This document shows positions 8,001-14,371 of a stretch of DNA of 23,470 nucleotides, one piece after another; the stretch's first letter is position 1, and each line of letters starts with the position of its first letter. The stretch lies in NCBI GenBank assembly GCA_002422125.1, contig DITF01000122.1, positions 1 through 23,470 on the forward strand, written 5' to 3'. The translations under genes were made by a program, and so were the position numbers. The notes below the pieces were generated by a model. The model worked only from the letters and a program-made list of their open reading frames with translations, did not search any database and was not told the origin of the DNA. Source of the stretch: a bacterium UBP17_UBA6191 (GTDB taxonomy: Bacteria > Muiribacteriota > UBA6191).

Positions 8001-9581
8001 ATGAAACGAACCATTCTTTGTATCGACGATGAGCTGTTTATAAGGCAGAGTGTGGGATTTTGGCTTGAGGATCAGGGTTACCGGGTTCTTACGGCTCCTA
8101 ACGGGCGGATGGGATTTGATCTGTTTTTGACGGAAAAGCCGGACTTGGTTCTTTTAGATCTGTGCATGCCAGACATGGATGGATTTGAATTTCTGGGTAA
8201 AGTAAAAAAAGTAGAACCGGATACCCCTGTAATTGTCATCTCAGGTACTGGTCGTATTGCGGATGTTGTAGAGGCTCAAAACAAAGGCGCGTGGCAGTAC
8301 ATCATGAAACCCATGCAGGACCTTAGCATGCTGGCTCATGCTATGAAACAATGTTTTGACAAGGCTGACCTGATAGTTGAAAACCGCCGTTACAAAGAAC
8401 ACCTTGAGAGAACGGTCGAGGAGAGAACCGCCCAGCTCACTCTTTTGAATAGTTTGAGTGAAGATATTCTTGGTGAGGTTGATTTTGACCAGATCTGTCT
8501 AAAAATTTCTCATGCTACACGAGAGGTTTTGGCGGCTGAGTATGCCTTGATTCTGTATACAGAAAAGGTTGGGTTTGCTCACTTTCCCGGTGCGGATAAA
8601 ATGGAGGTACCTCCTGAGGTTGTTGAATTGTTAGGTCGCCTTGGACTAAAGGAGCGGGAGGAAATTGTATTAAATGACCCTAATCTGGGAAGGGTATTGA
8701 TTGCCCCGATTATGTTGGGGAACCATAAAATTGGGGTTCTAGTAGTTTCCAGGCAAGAACAGGATTTTACACAAGACGACTCGCAGGTTGTCAACAGGCT
8801 GGCATCCATTTATCGATTGGCGGTGCAACGAAGATCCCTGGAATCCAAGGTTCAAAGAGAGCAGCAGAATGCCTCAATGGCTTTAAAGGTAAAATCTACA
8901 TTTTTATCTCAGATGAGTCATGAATTAAGGACTCCGTTAACGGGCACGATGGGCATGTTAGAACTGATTCAAGGTTCGACTTCCTTGGAGGATGCGCGTA
9001 AATATGCCGCTCAAGGCCGCAAATCTGCCAGAGTATTGCTGGATTTGATTAATAGAATATTACAGTTCTGTAATTTGGCTCAACAGGAGTTTCAACCGGA
9101 ATTTTGTCCATTTATCCCTGCCGAACATATTATGCAAGTCTGTTTAGGGTTTGTGGAAGACGCACATAAGAAAAATCTCAATCTAAGCTGGACGATTGAT
9201 GAATCTGTGCCGGAGTCGTTTGTAAACGATCCTTTGGCCTTTCGTCAGATTTTACATTCACTTTTGGATAATGCCGTAAAGTTTTCCGACACTGCCGGCG
9301 AGATTCACATCAAAGCCTGGTATATTCCCGACGATCATTTGCTGAAATTTGTTGTGGAAGATCAGGGGCCGGGCATAGATATGGCAAATCAGGAGGTGAT
9401 TTTTGAGCATTTCACACAACTGGAAGAAGTCTATACCAGGGCTCATGGTGGCACAGGACTGGGTCTGGCATTAGTAAGAAGACTTGTGGACCATATTGGG
9501 GGCAAGGTCTGGGTGGAGTCTGAGCTGGGCAAGGGAGCCCGATTTTTTGTAGACTTGCCTCAGCATCATGAACTTGTCTGA
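8001..9581 (+). CDS. REC-GAF-histidine kinase (soluble hybrid with N-terminal receiver)
   Basis: 526 residues from the ATG at 8001; a GTG at 7986 would add five residues. Order of parts: receiver (1-120) with D9-D10, phospho-acceptor D53 in LLDLCMPDMDG, S81 and K103; a coiled coil (~121-150); a GAF-like domain (~150-280); HisKA with SHELRTP (H307); ATPase domain with N box N424 (DNAVKFSD), DQGPG at 454-458 and G box GGTGLGL (483-489). All catalytic residues are present. There is no membrane segment, so it is cytoplasmic, and it lacks a C-terminal receiver or Hpt domain. The N-terminal receiver probably lets an upstream kinase gate this kinase. It overlaps the next kinase gene by 14 bases and starts 23 bases after the OmpR-type regulator. 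Confidence 0.92.
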   Translation: MKRTILCIDDELFIRQSVGFWLEDQGYRVLTAPNGRMGFDLFLTEKPDLVLLDLCMPDMDGFEFLGKVKKVEPDTPVIVISGTGRIADVVEAQNKGAWQYIMKPMQDLSMLAHAMKQCFDKADLIVENRRYKEHLERTVEERTAQLTLLNSLSEDILGEVDFDQICLKISHATREVLAAEYALILYTEKVGFAHFPGADKMEVPPEVVELLGRLGLKEREEIVLNDPNLGRVLIAPIMLGNHKIGVLVVSRQEQDFTQDDSQVVNRLASIYRLAVQRRSLESKVQREQQNASMALKVKSTFLSQMSHELRTPLTGTMGMLELIQGSTSLEDARKYAAQGRKSARVLLDLINRILQFCNLAQQEFQPEFCPFIPAEHIMQVCLGFVEDAHKKNLNLSWTIDESVPESFVNDPLAFRQILHSLLDNAVKFSDTAGEIHIKAWYIPDDHLLKFVVEDQGPGIDMANQEVIFEHFTQLEEVYTRAHGGTGLGLALVRRLVDHIGGKVWVESELGKGARFFVDLPQHHELV

Positions 9582-11544
9582 CTATCTTGAATCCAGAAGA
9601 ATTCCTAAAGCCTTTGCACTGGTTTCGGTATTATCTTCTGGATTTTTGGGGTTTAGTCTTTTTGTCCTGCTTTATCTTCAGCGAGTGGGGGCAGTGGAAA
9701 CGGAGCTTCTGGCTATGGCAACTTATGTTGCGGAAGAATGTCAAAATGCGGTTCGCATTCAAAGACCAGCGGAATGCCAGAAGCGTATGGATGGGCTATC
9801 TTTAAGGAAGTCACTGGCCATGGCAGTTGTGTATGATGCCACTCGCCAGCCTTTTGCCAGTTACATAAATCGTCAGACAGCCTTAAGACTGGAAGTTCCT
9901 CGCTTTCCGGCCGAGGGAAATTTTCTGAAAGGTAATGGCAAAATCCATGTCTTGTATCCTCTGATTTTTGGTGGGGATCATCTGGGGGTTGTGTATTTTC
10001 AGGAAAACAGCGCACTGATTCTGGATAGTCTGATGAAAAACCTTGGTTTTTTGTTAGCAGGGATATTGATTTGTGGACTCTTGGGCTATGGCATTGGATT
10101 GAGGCTGGCTCGAGTCTGGTTGTTTCCAGTGGCTAAAATTCTTGAGGATGCAGACGGCATGGTATCGGGAAAAATTGATGTCAGGGCCTGGAGTCTCCCG
10201 GAACCAACTACTGCAATTACCAAGCTGGAGTTATCGCTTGTGAAAATTATAAATTCGGCTAGACTTAGATTTGTGCGCCACTTGGACGAGCTGGAGAGGG
10301 CCGAAGCTGTAATTCAGGTTTTGGAATCGGAAAACCGGGAACGCAAGCGAACTGAGACGGAATTGTGGGCCACTCAACAGTATCTCTACAATTTGGTGAA
10401 TAAAATTCCTTCCTTTATTGCAGCGGTTGATTCTGATTTGCGTATCAGACTTTGGAATCGTGGGGCAGAACATACCACTGGTATTACGGTTCACAATGCT
10501 ATGGGCAAGCCTTTGCGAGATGTGCTTAAGCAGCTCCAGGTGTACTATAAGGATGTCAGGGAGGCCATGGACACCTCGCAGCCGGTCTTGCGGGATCGTT
10601 CTCTTTGTGTTGTTGATGGTGAGCGAATTTTTTTGGATGTGGCAGTATTTCCCTTAAAAGAAGCCTATGGAGATGGGGTGATTGGGGCTGTAATCAAAAT
10701 TGATGATGTCACAGAGAGGGTACAGTTTTATGAGATGATGACCCGTTCCGAAAAAATGATATCAGTTGGAGCATTAGCGGCTGGCATGGCTCATGAAATT
10801 AATAACCCACTGGCTGGAATTCTACAGTCGTCTCAGGTTCTCAGAAACCGACTGTTAGAAGATTTAGAAGCTAACAAGGCCGCCGCTAATGAAGTAGGCA
10901 TTGATTTTAAGGACATTGTGCAATATGCCGAAAAGCGGCAGATTTTTCAGTTGTTGGATTCTATTCAGGAGGCTGGCAAACGAGCCTCCCAGATCATTCG
11001 TCGTATGCTGGGCTTTAGCCGCACTAGCACTAGCATTTACTCGCGGGTGAATCTGGTTTTTCTGGTGGAGGAAACTTTAAAAATTGCTGAAAATGATATT
11101 AATCTTAAAAAGCGTTTTAGTTCTGAGAACCTGATCATTGAAAAAAACTTTTCCGAATCTTTGCCCCAGATAGATTGTGATTTCACCCAGATTCAGCAAG
11201 TGCTGTTAAACCTGATAAAAAATTCGGTGGAATCGATGTCTGAAACAAAAAACCCTAAACTGATTCTGGAGCTTAAGGCCCAAGGTTCATCTGTGCTGAT
11301 GTCAGTTGAGGATAATGGGCATGGAATGACGGAAGATGTGGTCCGTAGAGTTTTTGAGCCCTTTTTTACCACCAAAAACCCTGGAGAAGGTACGGGACTG
11401 GGATTGCCAGTTTCCTATTTTATTATTAAAGAGGGCCATCAGGGGAATATTTCTGTATCGTCTGTTCCCAATCAATGGACTCGTTTTGAAATCTCATTGC
11501 CGATGGAACAAAACACCCCCCAGTTTCATTCAACCGGGGGGTAA
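9568..11544 (+). CDS. Membrane PAS histidine kinase, NtrB-type
   Basis: 658 residues. Membrane helix 1 (~15-38), a small periplasmic loop domain (~40-155), membrane helix 2 (~158-178), a HAMP-like and coiled-coil stretch (~180-268), a PAS domain (~270-383), then HisKA with the H box AHEINNPL (H409), N box LIKNSVES (N552), DNGHGM (582-587) and G box GEGTGLGL (607-614). HEINNPL and the FFTTK-x-GEGTGLGL spacing are typical of kinases that pair with NtrC-type regulators; none is encoded in this window. The start overlaps the preceding kinase gene by 14 bases and lacks its own strong ribosome site, which suggests translational coupling. The stop codon lies inside a GC-rich hairpin. Confidence 0.92.
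   Translation: MNLSDYLESRRIPKAFALVSVLSSGFLGFSLFVLLYLQRVGAVETELLAMATYVAEECQNAVRIQRPAECQKRMDGLSLRKSLAMAVVYDATRQPFASYINRQTALRLEVPRFPAEGNFLKGNGKIHVLYPLIFGGDHLGVVYFQENSALILDSLMKNLGFLLAGILICGLLGYGIGLRLARVWLFPVAKILEDADGMVSGKIDVRAWSLPEPTTAITKLELSLVKIINSARLRFVRHLDELERAEAVIQVLESENRERKRTETELWATQQYLYNLVNKIPSFIAAVDSDLRIRLWNRGAEHTTGITVHNAMGKPLRDVLKQLQVYYKDVREAMDTSQPVLRDRSLCVVDGERIFLDVAVFPLKEAYGDGVIGAVIKIDDVTERVQFYEMMTRSEKMISVGALAAGMAHEINNPLAGILQSSQVLRNRLLEDLEANKAAANEVGIDFKDIVQYAEKRQIFQLLDSIQEAGKRASQIIRRMLGFSRTSTSIYSRVNLVFLVEETLKIAENDINLKKRFSSENLIIEKNFSESLPQIDCDFTQIQQVLLNLIKNSVESMSETKNPKLILELKAQGSSVLMSVEDNGHGMTEDVVRRVFEPFFTTKNPGEGTGLGLPVSYFIIKEGHQGNISVSSVPNQWTRFEISLPMEQNTPQFHSTGG
11515..11542. terminator. 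GC-rich hairpin at the end of the signalling operon
   Basis: ACCCCCC (11515-11521) pairs with GGGGGGT (11536-11542), a perfect 7-bp stem with a 14-base loop, overlapping the last codons and the TAA of the PAS kinase. No T-run follows on either strand, so it is either a weak terminator or an RNA end-stabilising structure. Confidence 0.45.
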
Positions 11545-11571
11545 TTAGCATCAGCTATTGCGGATGCTAAT
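11544..11571. repeat. Inverted repeat over the 3' end of the first Hsp20 gene
   Basis: ATTAGCATC (11544-11552) is the reverse complement of GATGCTAAT (11563-11571), a 9-bp perfect stem with a 10-base loop. It begins at the last base of the PAS kinase stop and covers the stop codon of the converging hsp20 gene. It follows the preceding GC hairpin directly, so two stacked dyads separate the converging genes. Confidence 0.5.
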
Positions 11572-11994
11572 GCGTTTTGTGGAGTTGTTTTGCTCCAGTC
11601 TAGGCAGTGAAATATGAAGGACTCCGTCTTTATACACGGCCTCTACTTTACTGGCATCTACCTCAGAGGATAAGGAAATTGCTCGCTTAAATGAGCCAAA
11701 TGATCTCTCCACTCTATGCCAAGTACCCTCTTTTTCTTCGGTTTCTCTTTTCCTTTCTCCTTTAAGAATCAATGTTTTATTCTCAAGGTGAATTTCCAGA
11801 TTTTCCTGGGATATGCCAGGAACCTCAGCAGTTACCAAAATTGCATTTTCGTTTTCGGTGACATGCAGTTGTGGAAGTTGAGGTGTTCTCGATGGCATTT
11901 CGCCCAGAAAGTTATCAAAGAGGCTATGTAGTTGTCTTTGTAGTTCTGCCATTGGATTATACACAATTTCATAGGATGAATTTTTGCGATTCAT
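11551..11994 (-). CDS. Small heat-shock protein, Hsp20/alpha-crystallin family
   Basis: 147 residues, usual for bacterial Hsp20. An N-terminal region (1-40, PMAELQRQLHSLFDNFLG) precedes the alpha-crystallin domain (~41-138), which has the conserved AEVPGISQENLEIHLENKTL, SFGSFKRAISL and YKDGVLHISLP elements. The C-terminal IxI anchor is ISI in KRISIRNS. These ATP-independent chaperones hold unfolding proteins in soluble form. AAGGAGG lies 5 bases before the ATG, a very strong ribosome site. It is second in a two-gene hsp20 operon, 26 bases after the upstream paralogue. The two copies differ clearly in sequence, so they may form mixed oligomers or have separate clients, as in the E. coli IbpA/IbpB pair. 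Confidence 0.95.
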   Translation of the reverse strand: MNRKNSSYEIVYNPMAELQRQLHSLFDNFLGEMPSRTPQLPQLHVTENENAILVTAEVPGISQENLEIHLENKTLILKGERKRETEEKEGTWHRVERSFGSFKRAISLSSEVDASKVEAVYKDGVLHISLPRLEQNNSTKRISIRNS

Positions 11995-12020
11995 AACGAC
12001 CTCCTTTATCCGTTACCCAC

Positions 12021-12386
12021 TTAGTTTGCTTGCCGGATGGCGATTTTTTTACTTGTCTGAGTCTGCTTGGGTAGAGTGATTTTTAAAACCCCGTCTTTCA
12101 GAGATGCCTCAATAGCATCCGAGTTAATATTCTGATAAATTTCAAATACTCGTTTGAAATTTCTGGGCCTGAATTCAGCATGACTTCTGCGCACGCCTTC
12201 TGGCAATTCAAGACTGGATGTACCATGAATGCTGAGTGTGTCGCTCTCAAGCTGAATGTCTACATTTTCCAGTTTCACCCCGGGCATTTCCATCAAAATC
12301 ATCAGTTCTTTTTCAGTTTCAAAGATATCTGTGGCAGGTAAAACCACGGGTAGTTTGCTGGTGTTGGTAATTTTTGTATCTTCCAT
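12021..12386 (-). CDS. Small heat-shock protein, Hsp20/alpha-crystallin family (first of pair)
   Basis: 121 residues from the ATG at 12384-12386, chosen because AAAGGAGG lies 5-6 bases upstream; an earlier ATG at 12407 would put that ribosome site inside the gene. The N-terminal arm is very short (~17 residues), then comes the alpha-crystallin domain with LMEMPGVKLENVDIQLES, RRSHAEF, FKRVFEI and LKDGVLKITLP, and the C-terminal IxI anchor IAI in KKIAIRQAN. It is first in the operon with the second Hsp20 and lies behind a possible promoter at 12428-12455. The shortened N-terminus compared with its neighbour suggests a smaller or different oligomer. Confidence 0.95.
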   Translation of the reverse strand: MEDTKITNTSKLPVVLPATDIFETEKELMILMEMPGVKLENVDIQLESDTLSIHGTSSLELPEGVRRSHAEFRPRNFKRVFEIYQNINSDAIEASLKDGVLKITLPKQTQTSKKIAIRQAN

Positions 12387-12427
12387 GAGTGCCTCCTTTG
12401 TCTTCATCTACCTGTATATATCCAAAA

Positions 12428-12455
12428 AGTATGCCCAAGCTTATTTTTGGGTCAA
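12428..12455 (-). promoter_or_regulatory. Possible promoter of the hsp20 pair
   Basis: Minus strand TTGACC (12450-12455), a 16-base spacer, then CATACT (12428-12433). The -35 is good, the -10 moderate. The GGGCAT around the -10 loosely recalls sigma-32 CCCCAT boxes, but not closely enough to call it a heat-shock promoter. Confidence 0.3.
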
Positions 12456-12491
12456 TATGATTTTATTTGACAATAAAATGCGCCTAATAAC

Positions 12492-12524
12492 AAAAAATCC
12501 GCAGTCCAACTAACTACGGATTTT
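12492..12524 (-). terminator. Rho-independent-like terminator after the nuclease gene
   Basis: AAAATCCG (12494-12501) pairs with CGGATTTT (12517-12524) around a 15-base loop. On the minus strand the stem is followed by a run of T (complement of A 12492-12497), placing it about 35 bases after the endonuclease stop and before the hsp20 promoter. The A and T flanks are nearly symmetric, so it could act on both strands. Confidence 0.6.
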
Positions 12525-12556
12525 GTTTCAGAATGTGATTTCTGTTTCAGAGGATG

Positions 12557-13555
12557 TTACAAATCTTGATCCTCAGAGCTAAAAATACCAGCGTTTATAC
12601 AGGCTTCATCCACAAAAGGATTGGAATTTCCCTGAATGGATTTGATGAGTTGATTGCGTTTGCACTCCCATTCATCAACCGGATCAGAATTGTCCCAGCT
12701 TCTCAGCATTTTTATCATCGAAGGGTCAATACTGACAAAGCTTGGATAGGCATTTTGTAGATAAAAGTAGGTTCGAGCCAATTCGCCTCGTACGGCTTCC
12801 GTGGGTTCAGCCACACCATTGGCGATCTCAAAATCACATTTGCCAAATTCACGGGGTTCTCCAGGTACAATGCCATAGGGGAGATTGGAGCGATACCCGT
12901 TTGCCTCTCCAACACTTGGGTATAGATTATGCAGGTCGGATTCCATCCTGCGAAACTGGGGGCTGACCTTGCTGGCACAAGAGCGACCTTTGTAGGCTTT
13001 GGGCTCATATACTTTTGTTGTACATTCAATTTTTCCAGAGCTTAGTCGCTCACAAACCCGCACTTCACGATAGGATGTGACACAGGAGTCGTGGCCTTCG
13101 TGCCATGCGGCAATCTCTTTCCCAAGATGTGAGGCTGGAAAGGCGTGCTCCCACTCAACACGACGAGCCCTTACCCCACTGCCCTTAGGCTCATATCCAC
13201 AGGCTTTTAAATCAGGTTCAAGGGTGTAGCGCTTAGGCTGCTTGGACCATTCTTCATAAGTGGGGAAGGTAAACCCTTCCATAGAATCCCAATTGTACAG
13301 CAGGTGCTTTTCAATCGCGGCCTGCTTCTCTGATTCATAGTCCCGCTTAATTTCTATTTTATTGTAAGGGCAACCACAATACACAGTGGTCTGATTTTCA
13401 GGGTATACATCATCGCGAAGATACTTTTTGGCGGTTTCAAAACTGCTTACACCATCATTACCTTCGGAGTCTGTTTCTGAATCTGAGGCGAAGGACATAC
13501 TGGGAGTAAGTCCCAAGGCCAATACACACAAAAGAATTTTAAAATATTTTGCCAT
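12557..13555 (-). CDS. Secreted endonuclease I family nuclease
   Basis: 332 residues from the ATG at 13553-13555, chosen because it begins a clear signal peptide (MAKYFKILLCVLALGLTPSMSFA). The mature part has the endonuclease I core: RRVEWEHAFPASHLG with the active-site histidine, then MESDLHNLYPSVGEANGYRSN and YGIVPGEP, and a late EWECKRN. The family (E. coli EndA, Vibrio Dns) cuts DNA non-specifically in the periplasm or outside the cell with a metal ion. It is longer than EndA and carries ten cysteines after the signal peptide, which suggests several disulfides. A terminator follows it, so it is probably transcribed alone. It is divergent from rpmH. Predation, nutrient scavenging or defence roles would all be inference. 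Confidence 0.92.
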   Translation of the reverse strand: MAKYFKILLCVLALGLTPSMSFASDSETDSEGNDGVSSFETAKKYLRDDVYPENQTTVYCGCPYNKIEIKRDYESEKQAAIEKHLLYNWDSMEGFTFPTYEEWSKQPKRYTLEPDLKACGYEPKGSGVRARRVEWEHAFPASHLGKEIAAWHEGHDSCVTSYREVRVCERLSSGKIECTTKVYEPKAYKGRSCASKVSPQFRRMESDLHNLYPSVGEANGYRSNLPYGIVPGEPREFGKCDFEIANGVAEPTEAVRGELARTYFYLQNAYPSFVSIDPSMIKMLRSWDNSDPVDEWECKRNQLIKSIQGNSNPFVDEACINAGIFSSEDQDL

Positions 13556-13618
13556 AGTTAAATCACTACGCACAAGATACATAAAAGGTTGCATCAAATA
13601 GTACAGTAAAAGTTACTC

Positions 13619-13647
13619 TTGACTTAAGAGGTATCCGCATTTATCAT
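13619..13647 (+). promoter_or_regulatory. Sigma-70-like promoter of the rpmH operon
   Basis: TTGACT (13619-13624), a 17-base spacer, then TATCAT (13642-13647): five of six matches in each box. It lies about 40 bases before the rpmH start and points into the housekeeping operon. Confidence 0.65.
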
Positions 13648-13688
13648 TGCGGTCTTTTTCCATTTTGTTTTTCTTGAAAGGAACCGAT

Positions 13689-13826
13689 ATGAAACGGACA
13701 TTTCAACCCCATAATCGCAGAAGAGCTCGCCGCCACGGTTTCCGCAAGCGGATGCAGACACCCGGTGGTCGCGCTGTTATTAAAAGCAGACGAGCAAAGG
13801 GTCGTCATAAGCTGACCCAGGTTTGA
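13689..13826 (+). CDS. rpmH: 50S ribosomal protein L34
   Basis: 45 residues, very basic, reading MKRTFQPHNRRRARRHGF and continuing RKRMQTPGGRAVIKSRRAKG, which is diagnostic for L34. It is a structural protein of the large ribosomal subunit. AAAGGA lies about 6 bases before the ATG. The stop is 16 bases before the rnpA start, the usual rpmH-rnpA arrangement. No dnaA gene lies beside it here, unlike in many bacteria. Confidence 0.97.
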   Translation: MKRTFQPHNRRRARRHGFRKRMQTPGGRAVIKSRRAKGRHKLTQV

Positions 13827-13842
13827 TGAGAACATTGAGCCA

Positions 13843-14175
13843 ATGCGAAGGACGCTGCGCACTAAAGAAGAATTCAAACGAGTTTTTGATGCAGGTCGTT
13901 ATATTACCAAGCGAAATGCAGTGTTAAGCGTCCTCTTACTGAAACAACCAGATCTAAAATATGGAATCCTCGTACGCCGCAAGGTTGGTAACGCGGTACT
14001 CAGAAATAAGATCAGGAGGCAGTTGCGAGAGATATTTAAAGAGGGCCTGCAGCTTTTGGGTTGGCAAGGCCACTTTGTGCTATCTGTAACTCGTGATTTT
14101 GCTGAGCTCGCCTATGCAGAAAAAAGAAGTTACCTCTGTCAAGTCATTCAAAATGCCGCTGTTAAGTCGCTTTGA
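13843..14175 (+). CDS. rnpA: Ribonuclease P protein component
   Basis: 110 residues. The protein subunit of RNase P helps the catalytic RNA remove 5' leaders from pre-tRNAs. Seen: N-terminal LRTKEEFKRVFDAGRYITKRN, then the signature KVGNAVLRNKIRRQLREIF, in which RNKIRR is the variant of the RNR motif, and a C-terminal GHFVLSVTRDFA. The ATG at 13843 has only a weak GAG upstream, so translation may be coupled to rpmH. Its 3' end overlaps yidD. Confidence 0.96.
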   Translation: MRRTLRTKEEFKRVFDAGRYITKRNAVLSVLLLKQPDLKYGILVRRKVGNAVLRNKIRRQLREIFKEGLQLLGWQGHFVLSVTRDFAELAYAEKRSYLCQVIQNAAVKSL

Positions 14176-14371
14176 GGCATTTTTGATTCGCAGGATTTAT
14201 CAGCCCCTGTTTTCTCCTGTAGTGGGCAGATCATGCCGTTTTTATCCATCATGTTCCAACTATGGCCTTGAATCCCTGGAAAAATACGGATTTTTTAAGG
14301 CCAATCTGAAAATTGTATTGCGCATACTGCGTTGTAATCCTTTTTGTAAGGGGGGATATGATCCTGCTTAG
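14153..14371 (+). CDS. yidD: Membrane protein insertion efficiency factor YidD
   Basis: 72 residues from the ATG at 14153; in-frame ATGs at 14114 and 14093 would extend it further into rnpA, and no start has a clear ribosome site. The typical YidD signature is present: IRRIYQPLFSPVVG, CRFYPSCSNYGLESLEKYG and LRCNPFCKGGYDP, with conserved cysteines. YidD is a small amphipathic protein at the inner membrane that aids YidC-dependent insertion. The gene overlaps rnpA by 23 bases and its 3' end overlaps the yidC start by 14 bases, so the three are probably translationally linked. Confidence 0.93.
   Translation: MPLLSRFEAFLIRRIYQPLFSPVVGRSCRFYPSCSNYGLESLEKYGFFKANLKIVLRILRCNPFCKGGYDPA

Noticed and set aside
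13556..13618. Minus-strand promoter boxes for the endonuclease gene (TTAAGT/TACTAT, TTTACT/TTATGT)
   Set aside because: Every pair has a poor -35 or wrong spacing; a promoter must exist but cannot be placed from sequence alone.
13550..13700. Possible replication origin near rpmH
   Set aside because: No dnaA gene and no cluster of DnaA-box-like sequences was seen; rpmH alone is not evidence of an origin.
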